Shown here piece after piece: positions 35,043-44,688 of a DNA stretch of 64,000 nt (the first letter of the stretch is position 1; every line of letters starts with the position of its first letter). The translations under genes and the position numbers were made by a program. The notes beneath the pieces were generated by a model. It did not search any database, was not told the origin of the DNA, and saw nothing but the letters and a program-made list of their open reading frames with translations. Source of the stretch: Anthostomella pinea (Eukaryota; Ascomycota; Sordariomycetes; Xylariales; Xylariaceae); assembly GCA_963556695.1 (NCBI GenBank), contig CAUWAG010000006.1, positions 2,480,001-2,544,000 of the forward strand. The letters run 5' to 3'.

Positions 35043-38000
35043 ATGAATACAGCAGGAGGACAAAAGAGTGCAGGCCCTACAGAGTTAGCCATCAACCTGG
35101 CTGACTACAAAGGAGAACAAGCAGACATCATTCTGATGCAAGAGCCCTGGGTTGGCATACCACCAGGCAGGAGAATGGGAGTAAAGACACACCCCAATTA
35201 CAATATATACTCCCCAGTGGATTCCTGGGACAGCGACAGTACACGGCCCAGATCTCTCATCTATGTGAGAAAACACCTTCAAGCGGATCAACTTCGGCCC
35301 TATACTACACGAGACATCACCTGGGTCAAGGTACATGGCATCATATTTGCCAGTGTCTACCGGCCATGTGACAACCCACAGGAAATGGATGATATTCTGG
35401 AAGTATGGACTCCACCTTTTGGCTGTGTTATAGCTGGAGATTTTAATGCTGGCGACATATTCTGGGACTCGAGCAATCCAGGATATCACGGTGGCGTCAT
35501 ACTGGCACAGACTATGGCAGACCACGGACTGGATCTGATTTCTGAACCAGATGTCCCAACACATGACGATGGAAATGTACTGGATCTGGTGTTCTCAGAT
35601 GTCCCCATGGCTGAAGCCTCAGTCAATGATGCACTTCAGTGCACCTCAGATCATGAGATATTACGAATAGTCATTCCAATTCAGGGAGATCGGGACCGAG
35701 TTCTTAAGGCCAATTATTGGATAGTACCGGACGATAAACTACAAGAGCTGGCAGACAATGTCCAAACCAGGATTCATGAACTCCCCCGGCTGGGTGTATC
35801 CCCTGGCCAGGTGGATACCTTTACATAAAGCTTGATCAATATGATTCAAGGCTGTATCAGGACAGTGGGCAAGAAGCCCCGTCAATCTAGGCCCACTGCT
35901 TGGTGGAATGATGACTGCAAAGCAGCTATTCAGACATACAGGGCCCTTTCTAAACAGACCACAAGCCAAGAAGGGCGAAATTCAGCCCGACAGGAATTTC
36001 GCTGTGTGGTCCGAAAAGCTAAGAGAGAGTACTGGCAGACTCTAATTGATTCAGCGACTGAACCAAAAGACCTGTACAGAATTGTTTCCTGGCACAAGCT
36101 GTCAGCAGGATTGCATTCCCCCCCAATTATCATAGGGGACCAAATCTTTGAGTCACAAGAGAGCAAGGCAAATGCACTACGCTTAGCCACGCTTAAACGA
36201 AGTACCCCAGACAACGATATCATCGACCCCTGGTCTGCTCAGATCACACAAGCCAAGCCACACATCCCCCTTGAATACCATGTCGGACTAGAAGAGGCTG
36301 AAGGGTGCACTATAGGGACCAAGAGCAACTCCCCAGGAGTAGACACCCTCACAGTACGGATTCTGAAAGCTTGCTGGCCAGTCATTGGGGAGCATATCAG
36401 AGCCCTTTTCCAGACCTGTCTACAGATTGGACACCACCCTAAACCATTCAAAGTAGCTGAGGTGGTGATGATCCCAAACCCGGCAAGAAAGACTACTCTA
36501 ACCCCAGGGCCTACAGACCAATATTGCTATTATCATGTCTTGGCAAAGGCCTAGAACGACTCATTGCAAAAAGAATTGCCTGGTTTGTCATCAAACTTAG
36601 AATTCTAGCTCCACAATATTTTAGAGCTCTGCCAAAGCGCTCTGCCACTGACCTGGTAGCTGCACTCATACACAATATTGAGCAGGCCCTTGACCAAGGC
36701 CTCGTTGCAACAGTAGTCACGTCAGATGTGAAAAGGGCCTTTGATGCTGCCCTAATGGGACGGCTGGTGGTTCGCATGAGAGAACAGAGCTGGCCGGGCT
36801 TTCTCATAAGATGGGTCCAGTCATTCATGTCCGAGCGGTCCGCAAGGGTTCGGTTTGAAGGTATTGTGACTGATATTAAAGCTCTCACTTGTGGGCTACT
36901 ACAAGGCTCACCAGCTTCTCCAATCCTTTATATGCTGTATACAGAGCCAATCTGTGCCCGACTCGGTATGAAAAGGAGACGCTTTGGATATGTAGACGAC
37001 CTAGCGACTCTCTGTATTAAAAAGAACCTTAAAGAAACAGCTACAGAGGCTTTTAAAAACCTTTATTTACTTAACCAATGGGGACATAATAATGCTATTA
37101 AGTTTAATTCCGATAAAACCGAGATCATGCACTTCTCACGGAAAAAGAACTCAGACAACCCTCCAGTCCGCCACGGGACAATGAACAAAATAGCAAAGGA
37201 TTCCATGCGATGACTGGGTGTCTTCCTGGATAGAAAACTAAACTTTAAAAATCACGTTTCCCACTGGGCCAAGAAAGCTAATAAGATAGCAAATCACCTT
37301 TGAGGACTATGCAACATAATTAAAGGACTTCCAGTAAAATCAACTAAGAGTACTGTGAAAGCTTGTGTTATTCCTATTCTTACATACGGCCTGGAGGCCT
37401 GGTACCCAGGAATCGAGAAAGTTGGGAGCTTAGGTGGGACATCAGCATGTCGCATTAAGGGGCTTCTTGGAACAATAGATGCCGTACTACGAACAGCGAT
37501 CAGGGCTATCTTGCCAGTCTAGAAAACACACTCTGGACATATCCTATACTTTGAATCGCAGATTCCCCTAGCAGGAGTTCTTGCAGAGTCAATAAGACGA
37601 CGTCACGGCCTCTGACTAGGACGAATAGACCAGAGACACCCTCTTGTTGGCAGGCTCCAAATACAAGCTCACAAGAATCCAACAAGGTTACAAAGGAGCT
37701 TCCAGCTAGTCCCTGACTTCCAGAGACCAATACTTACCAGGCCATCATAGAAGAAGCCCCCAATCCGTAAAGACAAAGACAAAGAAATAGAGCTCTTTAA
37801 GCAATGGTTACAGGAGAGAAACGTAAACACTAACCTTGTTATTTATTCAGATGGATCACAGTTGGATGACCAAGGCACAACCCGCACTGGATAGGGTTAT
37901 ACCATCAGGAAAGGCGGCACTACACAAGAAGTATACCGGGAAAAGAGCAGACTTCTCTAAGTAGAAGTAATATATGCTGAAGTCCATAGTGCTCTCCAAG

Positions 38001-38608
38001 GTCTTGTAGCAGCCAGGGCAATTGGACACAGAAAATAGCTATATGTCTGCCTGGACAACACGTCAGTGGTAGATGGGCTCAATGGGACTCCACCCGAGAC
38101 ATCACAGAACATTTTTCTATGATTTCAAGAACTTGCCACAGCACACACTCCTGGAGTGACCGTTAAGTGGATTCCTGGACACAGAGATATTAATAGTAAC
38201 AAAACTATTAACACACTAATAAAAAAGGGTGCCATGCTAGAAACAGACACGACAAACCTTCCTATAATCTCTTAGGTCAAGAGAGATCTCAAAAAAAAGG
38301 GCAAGAAAGAGTTCAATTAATGATAAGAAGATCAATCAGAACCTAGATATCAAGAAGTATACTCACATATAATAACTAAAAGAGACTTTATATCTTTTAA
38401 GAGGAGTACTTTATACAGACTTCTAGTGGCCAGATCTGGACATGGCAACTTTGCCAGATACCATGAACGCTTTGGGCATACAGACTCGAATGATCACTGC
38501 AGCTGTGGTGAGAAGAAAACACCACAATATATTTTCTTTTGTAAGAGGCTGGAGAAAAACTGGCTGCTGCCTAGGTACTCGCCTAGGACAGCTTGTTTAC
38601 AATACTAA
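35043..38608 (+). pseudogene. LINE ORF2: endonuclease-reverse transcriptase-RNase H, broken
   Basis: 35043-35828 encodes the AP-type endonuclease (IILMQEPWVG, GDFNAGDIFW, TSDHEI). After a TAA the frame goes on to about 36475, where a one-base loss in the run before CCCGGCAAGAAAG shifts the frame. The RT then follows (36524-37213) with SDVKRAFDA, GLLQGSPASPI and catalytic FGYVDDLATL. Beyond a TGA, traces of the RT thumb, then RNase H (YSDGSQLDDQG near 37850; VDGLNGTPPET; VKWIPGHRDI near 38160) with several stops, then a Cys-rich end (HCSCGEKKTP, near 38495-38540). In the RNase H the usual GNKAAD motif, intact in the truncated copy, reads SNKTIN, so a catalytic Asp is lost. Confidence 0.9.
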
Positions 38609-38890
38609 GAGGAGAGGAGCATAGAATAGGCAAAATTCGTGGAGAAGAGCAAGTTCTTTTCAACAATCTGCCCCCAATAGATAGCTTTTCTTGAAGGACC
38701 AGATGGATGACCCCAAGGTCATACCGCCGCAACAACGGGGATGGGCCCGTGAGCGGGACTGACTGTACTTATTATCTTGAGACCTCCACAACCCTGCGAT
38801 ACAGAGGCTCTGGGAGGCGTGGTTTGTACTACTGAGGAGCTACCCCCCACGTTAAATACAAAACAAACAAACAAACATAAGGACTGATCG

Positions 38891-39125
38891 TTCTTGTGTG
38901 GGCCTGAGGAAGTGTGTCGCCGTTGACCCGGATGGCAGAATCCTCAGGCGCTGTCAGCATAATTGACGGTAGGTGTACCGTACCTGTGCTCTCGGCAGGC
39001 CCATCGACAGTCATTTGCAACAGAACATCTGCAAACGCCCAGTCGACCTGGAGGTCTCCCAGGGTTGTACCGTGCTTGGCCTTCGCGTCCTCGGCATAAG
39101 TGAGACCTCTTCTGGTTAGTCGCAG
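38891..39125 (-). pseudogene. 3' end of an older gene split by the LINE, possibly glycosidase C-terminal domain
   Basis: On the minus strand an open frame runs from an acceptor-like site at 39126 (CAATCATTCAG) through VDWAFADVLLQMTVDG...TGTVHLPS...IRVNGDTLPQ to the LINE. If the LINE and one target copy are removed, the frame crosses the junction and goes on at 33261-33234 to end HDIRRQTP. The text resembles the C-terminal beta-sandwich of alpha-L-rhamnosidase-like enzymes (T-V-x-L-P then VNG), but this family call is weak. Upstream exons beyond 39126 could not be found, so the gene was probably already damaged. Confidence 0.4.
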
Positions 39126-39902
39126 CTGAATGATTGTCTAGAGCATATTAGTTGAGGGCCAATTGTGGAATACTGTTAGATTCAAGCGAGTTCAGTGATT
39201 GGAGGGTGATTCTTCGTGTATTGCATGTAGTGTGTTGTATCTGTCCTGTCTGTTCAGGTGCCCCTGATCGATTCCCAGTTTGGTGCTGGTCATCTCCGCC
39301 GTACCGTGGTTTTTCCGGTCGGACTCGGCTCATCTTCATGACCCCTGTTATCCAACAAATACCAGAAACCTCGGAGCACACACGCTTGGCGAGCTTGGTG
39401 TTTTGTTTGCCAGGGGCCGGGTTCGAGGTACGGCGAGGTGTGGCTCCGCAACCCATTTTCCAGCCACAATGACGGATGGGTCACGGACCAGGATACAAGG
39501 TACCTTGGAGCCCAACTGGTACCCGTTTGTACCTGATTTGTACCCAACTGGGATGATAGCTACTTCTGGGATTGGAGCACCACCCATCCTTCCTTTCAAT
39601 CAAGCAACTTCCAGAATACAGACCAATAGCCACCATTCGTGACCCTGGTCCTTATTCTGGATACCGCTACCACAAGCACAGAGGTACATGTATTCAGATT
39701 ATCGGTGAGCTAAATATATTGTTATTCAATTAACCATGCTGTAGACTGTTATCTACTAAGCGAGTATTGGTCTAAGCTCTGTACCGTAACTCTGTTGGTC
39801 TGACAATCTGAAGCCCTGGGCGTCCCACGAGGCACCAGCTCTCAACAGCTCCAAGCCAAATAACATAACTTCAAGATCTGTACATCAAATTCATTCCGGA
39901 AT
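39126..39902. other. no gene seen
   Basis: No supported coding frame. GTACC words recur at 39499-39545 (GGTACCTTGG, GGTACCCGTT, GTACCTGATT, GTACCCAACT). This stretch forms the upstream region of the Gemin2-like gene. Confidence 0.4.
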
Positions 39903-41769
39903 ATGGGATCGAAGCGGGCTGCAGCTGGGGAAGCCGGCCCAGACGTCGCGAAGCGCCGCCGCGAACACGCGCCCTTCAAACCAGCAAGAATGAACGGCTC
40001 GGCAATCGACCAGACGTACGGCCAACGCGGAGCATTTGGTGACCTCAAACAAGTCGACACGACCGCTCCTACCGGCGAGAGTGATCTCGACTGCGAAGAT
40101 GATACCGAGGCGCTGGCATATCTCAGATCCGTACGGTAAGTTTCATCTAGCACCTCCATCGTCTTCCTCGGAGTTTCAAAGCTAAACTGCCTGCCCAGCT
40201 CTTCCCGAATGATGATGCTGATGTGGTGAGTACAGAGTCCAAGCCTACGCCATTCCCCATGTCCTTGTCGCGAAGAAAGCTGGACCGCAGCGACCTCCTC
40301 ACACCGCCGATATTGTGGATGGACCTAGTGTCAAAGAGGAAGATGATGAGTCGGACACAGCCGACCGGAACAGCTACCAAGACGGTGCTGGCGACTTCAG
40401 AGGGTTCTATCACGATGGCGCATACACGGCTTTGCCCGCAGACTATTTCGACGAAGATAACGACGAAGAGTACTACGAGGAAAGCCAGGATGGTGAAGTA
40501 GACACACAGGGCCAGGAGGCCATGGATTACTTCGAGGAGGAAAGCCTCGACTCCAGTGATGACAATTCGCACAACAGCAGTGCAGACGAAATCCGCGACG
40601 CATACTTTACTTCTCTCACTAAGAAGTATCTGGATCTGCGCCAAGTTCTACAAACGGATCCGTCAGCCAGCGCGCTGTCCTCTCTTCCCGCATCGAATCC
40701 CACCGAGGTTGGCAATTTCAGCCGCCAATCCGACACGTTCACCAGATGGTCGAGGAGTTTGTGGTCAACGGACCCCCTCCCCACACAGATTGCCGGAATG
40801 CGTAAAGTCGGTGCCTTGCGGCTGCTTCGTATAATCCTGGGTGGCAAATTCCTTAGAAAGAAACGACCTCTCCACGAGCGTACAAGTAGATGGATCTGGG
40901 CACTGCTGGCGCGCCTGCCTGAGAAGGGCGTGCTCGACTACGAGGAGATTGGCTGGATCCGCGAGCTGGGGAAGCGAGCAGTCCTCTTGATGGCCAGTCT
41001 GGCGGAGCTGGAGATCCTGAAGGAGCACTACGAAGTTGGCGACGCTAGCAGCCACGGCAGCCGGGACAAGGGCGACTATGAAGACACTAATGAGGAGCTC
41101 CATCATGATACACCCGAGGATGATGACGAGTTTGACTCTGATGAAGCCGACCTCAATGATGGTGCCAAGAGTCCCGTTGTCATTCAAGGCGGCAGCTCTG
41201 CTATGGCCGAGGTCACTGTCACCAAAGAAACGGTATCTATCTCAGTTGACAGCGAGGAGCGTGTCACCACCACGCAGACAACCCACACCCAACAGATTAC
41301 AGACGATCATGCCTGTGTACAAAACAAGGTCCAGCCAACTAACACTTCTACACACCCAGCTTCCGGAGCAACGCTTGACGAGTCCTCAGACGTCGAGATG
41401 CAACTCGACTCAGACATGGAAGACGGAGAAATCCCACCTTCACCTCCTACGTCTGATCTACCTGTAGCCGACGGCATCGAGGCAGCCAAGGCGCGTCTCC
41501 TAGCACAGCTCAATGACGATGCTGGTGCCACAGGCGACCAAGACGAAGACGCCACGCCCATCGTCCTCGAGGTAGTCATACCCACGCCCGAACCCACCGA
41601 GGAAGAGCGGAAAAAGCAGGAAGAGACAGCGCAGAAACAGCGAGAGAAGGACAGGGCCAAGGTCAACGAGCGCGCCACGCTCAACATGATCCTGACGGTT
41701 GTCGGTGAGTTCTACGGACAGAGAGACCTGCTTGAGTTCCGGGATCCCTTCGGAGGGGTGTCAGACTGA
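39903..41769 (+). CDS. GEMIN2: Gemin2/SIP1-family SMN-complex protein (spliceosomal snRNP assembly)
   Basis: Exon 1 39903-40135, intron 40136-40235 (100 nt, GTAAGT...TACAG), exon 2 40236-41769; 588 aa. Gemin2 (yeast Brr1) helps to load the Sm ring on U snRNAs. Supporting segments: a basic nuclear-localisation-like start (AKRRREH), the DDTEALAYLRSVR-VQAYAIPHVLVA region that matches the family's N-terminal 'AYL..VR.EA..IP' block, a central helical part with RWIWALLARLP and GKRAVLLMASLAELEIL, and a C-terminal NMILTVVGEFYGQRDLLEF block. Long acidic, low-complexity inserts (Asp/Glu/Ser) make it longer than animal Gemin2, as is usual in filamentous fungi. The first exon must be spliced to restore the N-terminal block; an internal GTG start would lose it. 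Confidence 0.8.
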
Positions 41770-42294
41770 GTGTACCGTGTGACATGAAGAACGGTAGGAT
41801 AGACAACTGGGGAAATCCCTCAAGCACAGAGACGGAGACAGAGACGTGACACTGCGATTATTCCTCGAGGTATAGTACGGTCCATATGCTGTAATTACAT
41901 GCATACACACATGCAGGTAATACTTGACAGTATCCTACGCAGGTAATACTTCGCAGTACGTCACACATACACTTGTACGCATAATTAGGTATAGTACAGA
42001 TCTTGATGGTTTAATTCAGCTCCTGCCTGTTAGAGCACTCACGCACGTCATATAAATACTATCAGGACGCCCATGTCCATACGCAATGCATTTGTACGAG
42101 ATCCTAGAGTGATATCCGAAACGCAAATATGAGTGACACGCCTAAACGCCTGTCGCTGAAAGCAGTTGACTAAATCCAAACGGATGGGAGCAGAGCAAGT
42201 CTAGCTGCCCGTCGCTCTTCTCCGCTGCCGTCCCCTCGCAGTCTGGCATCGCAAGCCAGTATCCAAGCCGCAATCGGTAATGACAGGCAGACAC
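41770..42294. other. convergent intergenic region
   Basis: Lies between the 3' ends of the Gemin2-like gene (+) and the RNR inhibitor gene (-). It contains two AGGTAATACTT repeats near 41914-41949 and no gene. Confidence 0.6.
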
Positions 42295-43248
42295 TCAGGC
42301 ATCGCTCATATCCACCTCCCACGCCTTCTGATCCAAGAACGCTGCCTCCTCAAAATCGCTATCCACCACCATGACGTTCTCCTGTTCGATACCAACAGGT
42401 CCCGGACAGCCTCCCCTTGCGGCATGACCGACCATCTTGCTGCGCAGTCTTCCCTTCCGCGGCATCGCCAGGATGCGTCCATTTCCTGGTCCCCAGCCCA
42501 CGGGCGCCAGGCTGCGCGGACTGACGTCGCCGTCGAAATGATGGCGCCAGATATTCAGGCGGTCCGGGATCTCGAGCGCCTCGTTCTCGTTCTCGTCCTC
42601 GGTGAAGAACCGCTTGCGCGCGTTGACGGGCGAACAGTCGGTGTCGGTGGAGAGGTTGGAGTCGGTGCTGTCCATCGAGCCCTGGCTGCTCGTCAGGCCG
42701 GGCATGTCGCCGAGGAGCGGGGCGTCTTTGAGGCTGAAGATGGGCTGGTGGTGGTATGATGTCGATGTAGACGCGTGGGTCGTCGTCATTGTCGAGATGG
42801 AGAGCGGGTGCTCGGGTTGCGTGTCCATGCCGCCGACCTTGTTGATGCCGCAGAAGGGCAGCAGTTCGCGCGGCGTCGAGAAGGCGTTTGCGCGCGACCG
42901 GCCCTCGTTTGCTGCCGCCATTTCGCCTGCGCCTGGTATAGTGCCGGCGTTGTTGTTCTCGTCCCAGAGTGCGAAGGCGCTGTAAGTGCCTGTCTTATAT
43001 CCCTCGGGTACGGATTTGCGCACGCGCATGCCCACCGAGATCAGGTTCGCTTGGACAGTGTGCGATAGGTGAGACGATGCGTCTGCTGAATAGGATCCTG
43101 ATGCGGGTTGTGCCGTGTGCGATAGGTTTGTGTTGGTGCACGACGGAGACGAGGATGCGTTGCTGGTGGTGAAGAACGATGTGATCTGGCGCTGGGCGGG
43201 ATCGCTAGCTGCGCCTGCGAATTGACGCTTCGTTCGGGGTGCGGACAT
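42295..43248 (-). CDS. Spd1/Dif1-type ribonucleotide reductase inhibitor
   Basis: 317-aa single-exon protein. The key block is ISVGMRVRKSVPEGYKTG (about residues 70-87), the conserved segment of the fungal RNR inhibitor family (Spd1 of fission yeast; Dif1, Sml1 and Hug1 of budding yeast), which binds the small RNR subunit and controls its localisation and dNTP levels. Near the N terminus QRQITSFF (residues 20-27) is a canonical PIP-box for PCNA binding, as in proteins degraded by CRL4-Cdt2 during S phase. The rest is disordered (Ser/Thr/Asn-rich) with an acidic C-terminal end. The C-terminal third includes PVNARKRFFTEDENE and a Gly-rich basic stretch. An ACGCGA-type MBF-like word lies about 440 bp upstream (43688-43698), consistent with cell-cycle control. 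Family call is firm; which yeast orthologue it equals is not. Confidence 0.85.
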   Translation of the reverse strand: MSAPRTKRQFAGAASDPAQRQITSFFTTSNASSSPSCTNTNLSHTAQPASGSYSADASSHLSHTVQANLISVGMRVRKSVPEGYKTGTYSAFALWDENNNAGTIPGAGEMAAANEGRSRANAFSTPRELLPFCGINKVGGMDTQPEHPLSISTMTTTHASTSTSYHHQPIFSLKDAPLLGDMPGLTSSQGSMDSTDSNLSTDTDCSPVNARKRFFTEDENENEALEIPDRLNIWRHHFDGDVSPRSLAPVGWGPGNGRILAMPRKGRLRSKMVGHAARGGCPGPVGIEQENVMVVDSDFEEAAFLDQKAWEVDMSDA

Positions 43249-43957
43249 GGTAGTGGGGTGATGTAGGTATGGGATGTGTTTCGGAGATGAAGTGTGATGC
43301 TTATCTCGTGAGGTTGGAGACTGGTTGGCGAGCTGCCTCCAATGTGAAAGTATTCCAGCTGGGGTCCAAAAGCTGGCAGTGCCGGTGGGATACCTGAGGT
43401 AAAGCTGGAATTGGGCAACTTTCTGTATAATGATTGAGCCGCATGGAATGCAGCAAGATGGCGGAACGGCAGAATGGACAGCCTGAGAGGGGAGATTGAA
43501 GGGTATTGTTCCCCCTGTCGCTATTTACGTCTCAGGTGTCCTGATGATGATGAAATGAGGACTGTGCAAATGGGTCGTCAGGAGCGAGGAGTAGGAGGAG
43601 GCCGGGATGATGAGGAGGGATGACGAGGAGGGACTGCTCGTGACAGGGGCTGCAGGTGATGGATGAGACGGCATTGGAAGTGGGGAAGCGCGGTCGCGTC
43701 TGATGTAGCACCGTGATTTACACGTTTAATGGGTAAAGATAGTGGATAAGGGACGTGTTCCGTGTCGAACTTACATAATTAGTTGCATAACCAACCACCC
43801 AGCAAAGCAAGTTATCCTGACGACAATCGACAGGAATGAGCACCGAATCATTGCTTATTTCACAAGCCAAAGTGTCCTGTCGACACCGACAGCTTCGACC
43901 CCGAGAAAAAATATATGTCACAAAAACTTCCAACCCAAAAATAAAATATACAAATAA

Positions 43958-44076
43958 ACATACAACACCAGGGATTCGCTGGTCGTCACCGACCCAACTA
44001 CTAATCCGGCGGTATCAGGCTTATTTAAGGCAGAGCGGACGGGATGCCAAGTTCTCCGGATCCTATGGTCGTATGT
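43958..44076 (-). rRNA. 5S ribosomal RNA, divergent variant
   Basis: The minus strand starts ACATACGACCATAGG and ends GTTGTATGT, which pair as helix I; it is 119 nt. It holds the conserved CATCCCGTCCGCTC loop, TTAAATAAGCC, GATTAGTAGTTGGGT, and CAGCGAATCCC near the end, which together are specific for fungal 5S. Helices II and IV carry double changes that keep pairing (for example GGTCGGTGACGACC where the common form has a G/C pair the other way round). A TATAAG box begins 28 bp before the 5' end and T-rich terminator tracts follow (TTTATTTG, then TTTTATTTTT at about 43940). Fungi of this group have dispersed 5S genes of several types, so an isolated copy is expected. It could be a functional minor type or a pseudogene. 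Confidence 0.75.
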
Positions 44077-44104
44077 AATGGCTTTGTGTGTTGAGGGGCT
44101 TATA

Positions 44105-44688
44105 TTACAGATCTGAGCAACCACAGCCCGAATCAGCACACATCCTACACTTGAGCATCTTCACCCGAAGCGCGTCGCCGAGATACAGGCAATTCCAGCT
44201 GTCCTGGTCACCGCCGCCGCCTGTGAACTTCTTCATGATGGCACACAGGGGTCGGTATCCCTCGGGCCGCCGCCAGCGCTGAAGAAGTCCGGGAGGAGGC
44301 AGAACAAATTGTTGACATTAACGCCGTCTGGGTTCTCGAGGGTTGGTTGGATACCCTGTAAACACCACGCAAACTCGGTCATGTCCTGCAACCAGCTATC
44401 CCTCGACTGTTGAGCTTCTGTTTCTTTCCGTGAGTGGAGTGGACGGGACTTCGGCGGCTCTGACGGCCAGCAGCGGCGTCTCAGAACAGCCGTCTGCGTT
44501 ACATACTTCATCCCGATAAAGCTGGCAAAGCCTTTGGTGTCGTGTCGCTGGCCTCCATCCTCTGTTCAGATATTGGGCTTCTTGAGGATCCTCTAGTAGT
44601 GAGGGGTCGGCGACTCACCAGCTTGATCTTGGCTGTCGCCGTGGTCTACGTGCCGGCAAGAGTGAACTGGACTTCGTTTTTGACGTCT
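44105..44688 (-). pseudogene. decayed multi-exon gene with cysteine-rich 3' end
   Basis: Three candidate exons on the minus strand (44619-44688, 44507-44561, 44401-44233) are bounded by good sites (GTGAGT and GTATGT donors; CTGTTCAG, CTGAACAG and CTCAACAGTCGAG acceptors). The third reads DSWLQDMTEFAWCLQGIQP...VNNLFCLLPDFFSAGG, then hits TGA at 44233-44235. Another phase goes on right there with strong fungal codon bias, IMKKFTGGGGDQDSWNCLY...LKCRMCADSGCGCSDL, ending at TAA 44105-44107. A one-base loss near 44236 would explain this. The first exon also has a stop in its most protein-like phase. Function unknown. Confidence 0.35.

Larger units (their letters stand above)
33278..38874 (+). mobile_element. 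full-length Tad1-like LINE (non-LTR retrotransposon), mutated
   Basis: The 5597-bp element is delimited by a perfect 16-bp target duplication ACATAAGGACTGATCG (33262-33277 and 38875-38890) and ends in a (CAAA)n tail. In order: an ORF1 Gag-like protein with zinc knuckles, an ORF2 with AP endonuclease, reverse transcriptase with YVDD, RNase H, and a cysteine-containing end. RNase H placed after RT, the two ORFs and the long duplication fit the fungal Tad1 clade. In-frame stops and at least one frameshift disable it. A truncated relative is at 12346-13711. Confidence 0.95.

Noticed and set aside
39420..39432. GGGTTCGAGGTAC as a tRNA B-box
   Set aside because: No A-box, acceptor stem or anticodon arm at proper distance on that strand.
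41307..41687. minus-strand 126-aa Ser-rich ORF
   Set aside because: Antisense shadow of the acidic low-complexity region of the Gemin2-like gene.
40315..41769. Gemin2-like gene starting at the internal GTG
   Set aside because: Splicing 39903-40135 to 40236 restores the conserved N-terminal block, so the upstream ATG is preferred.
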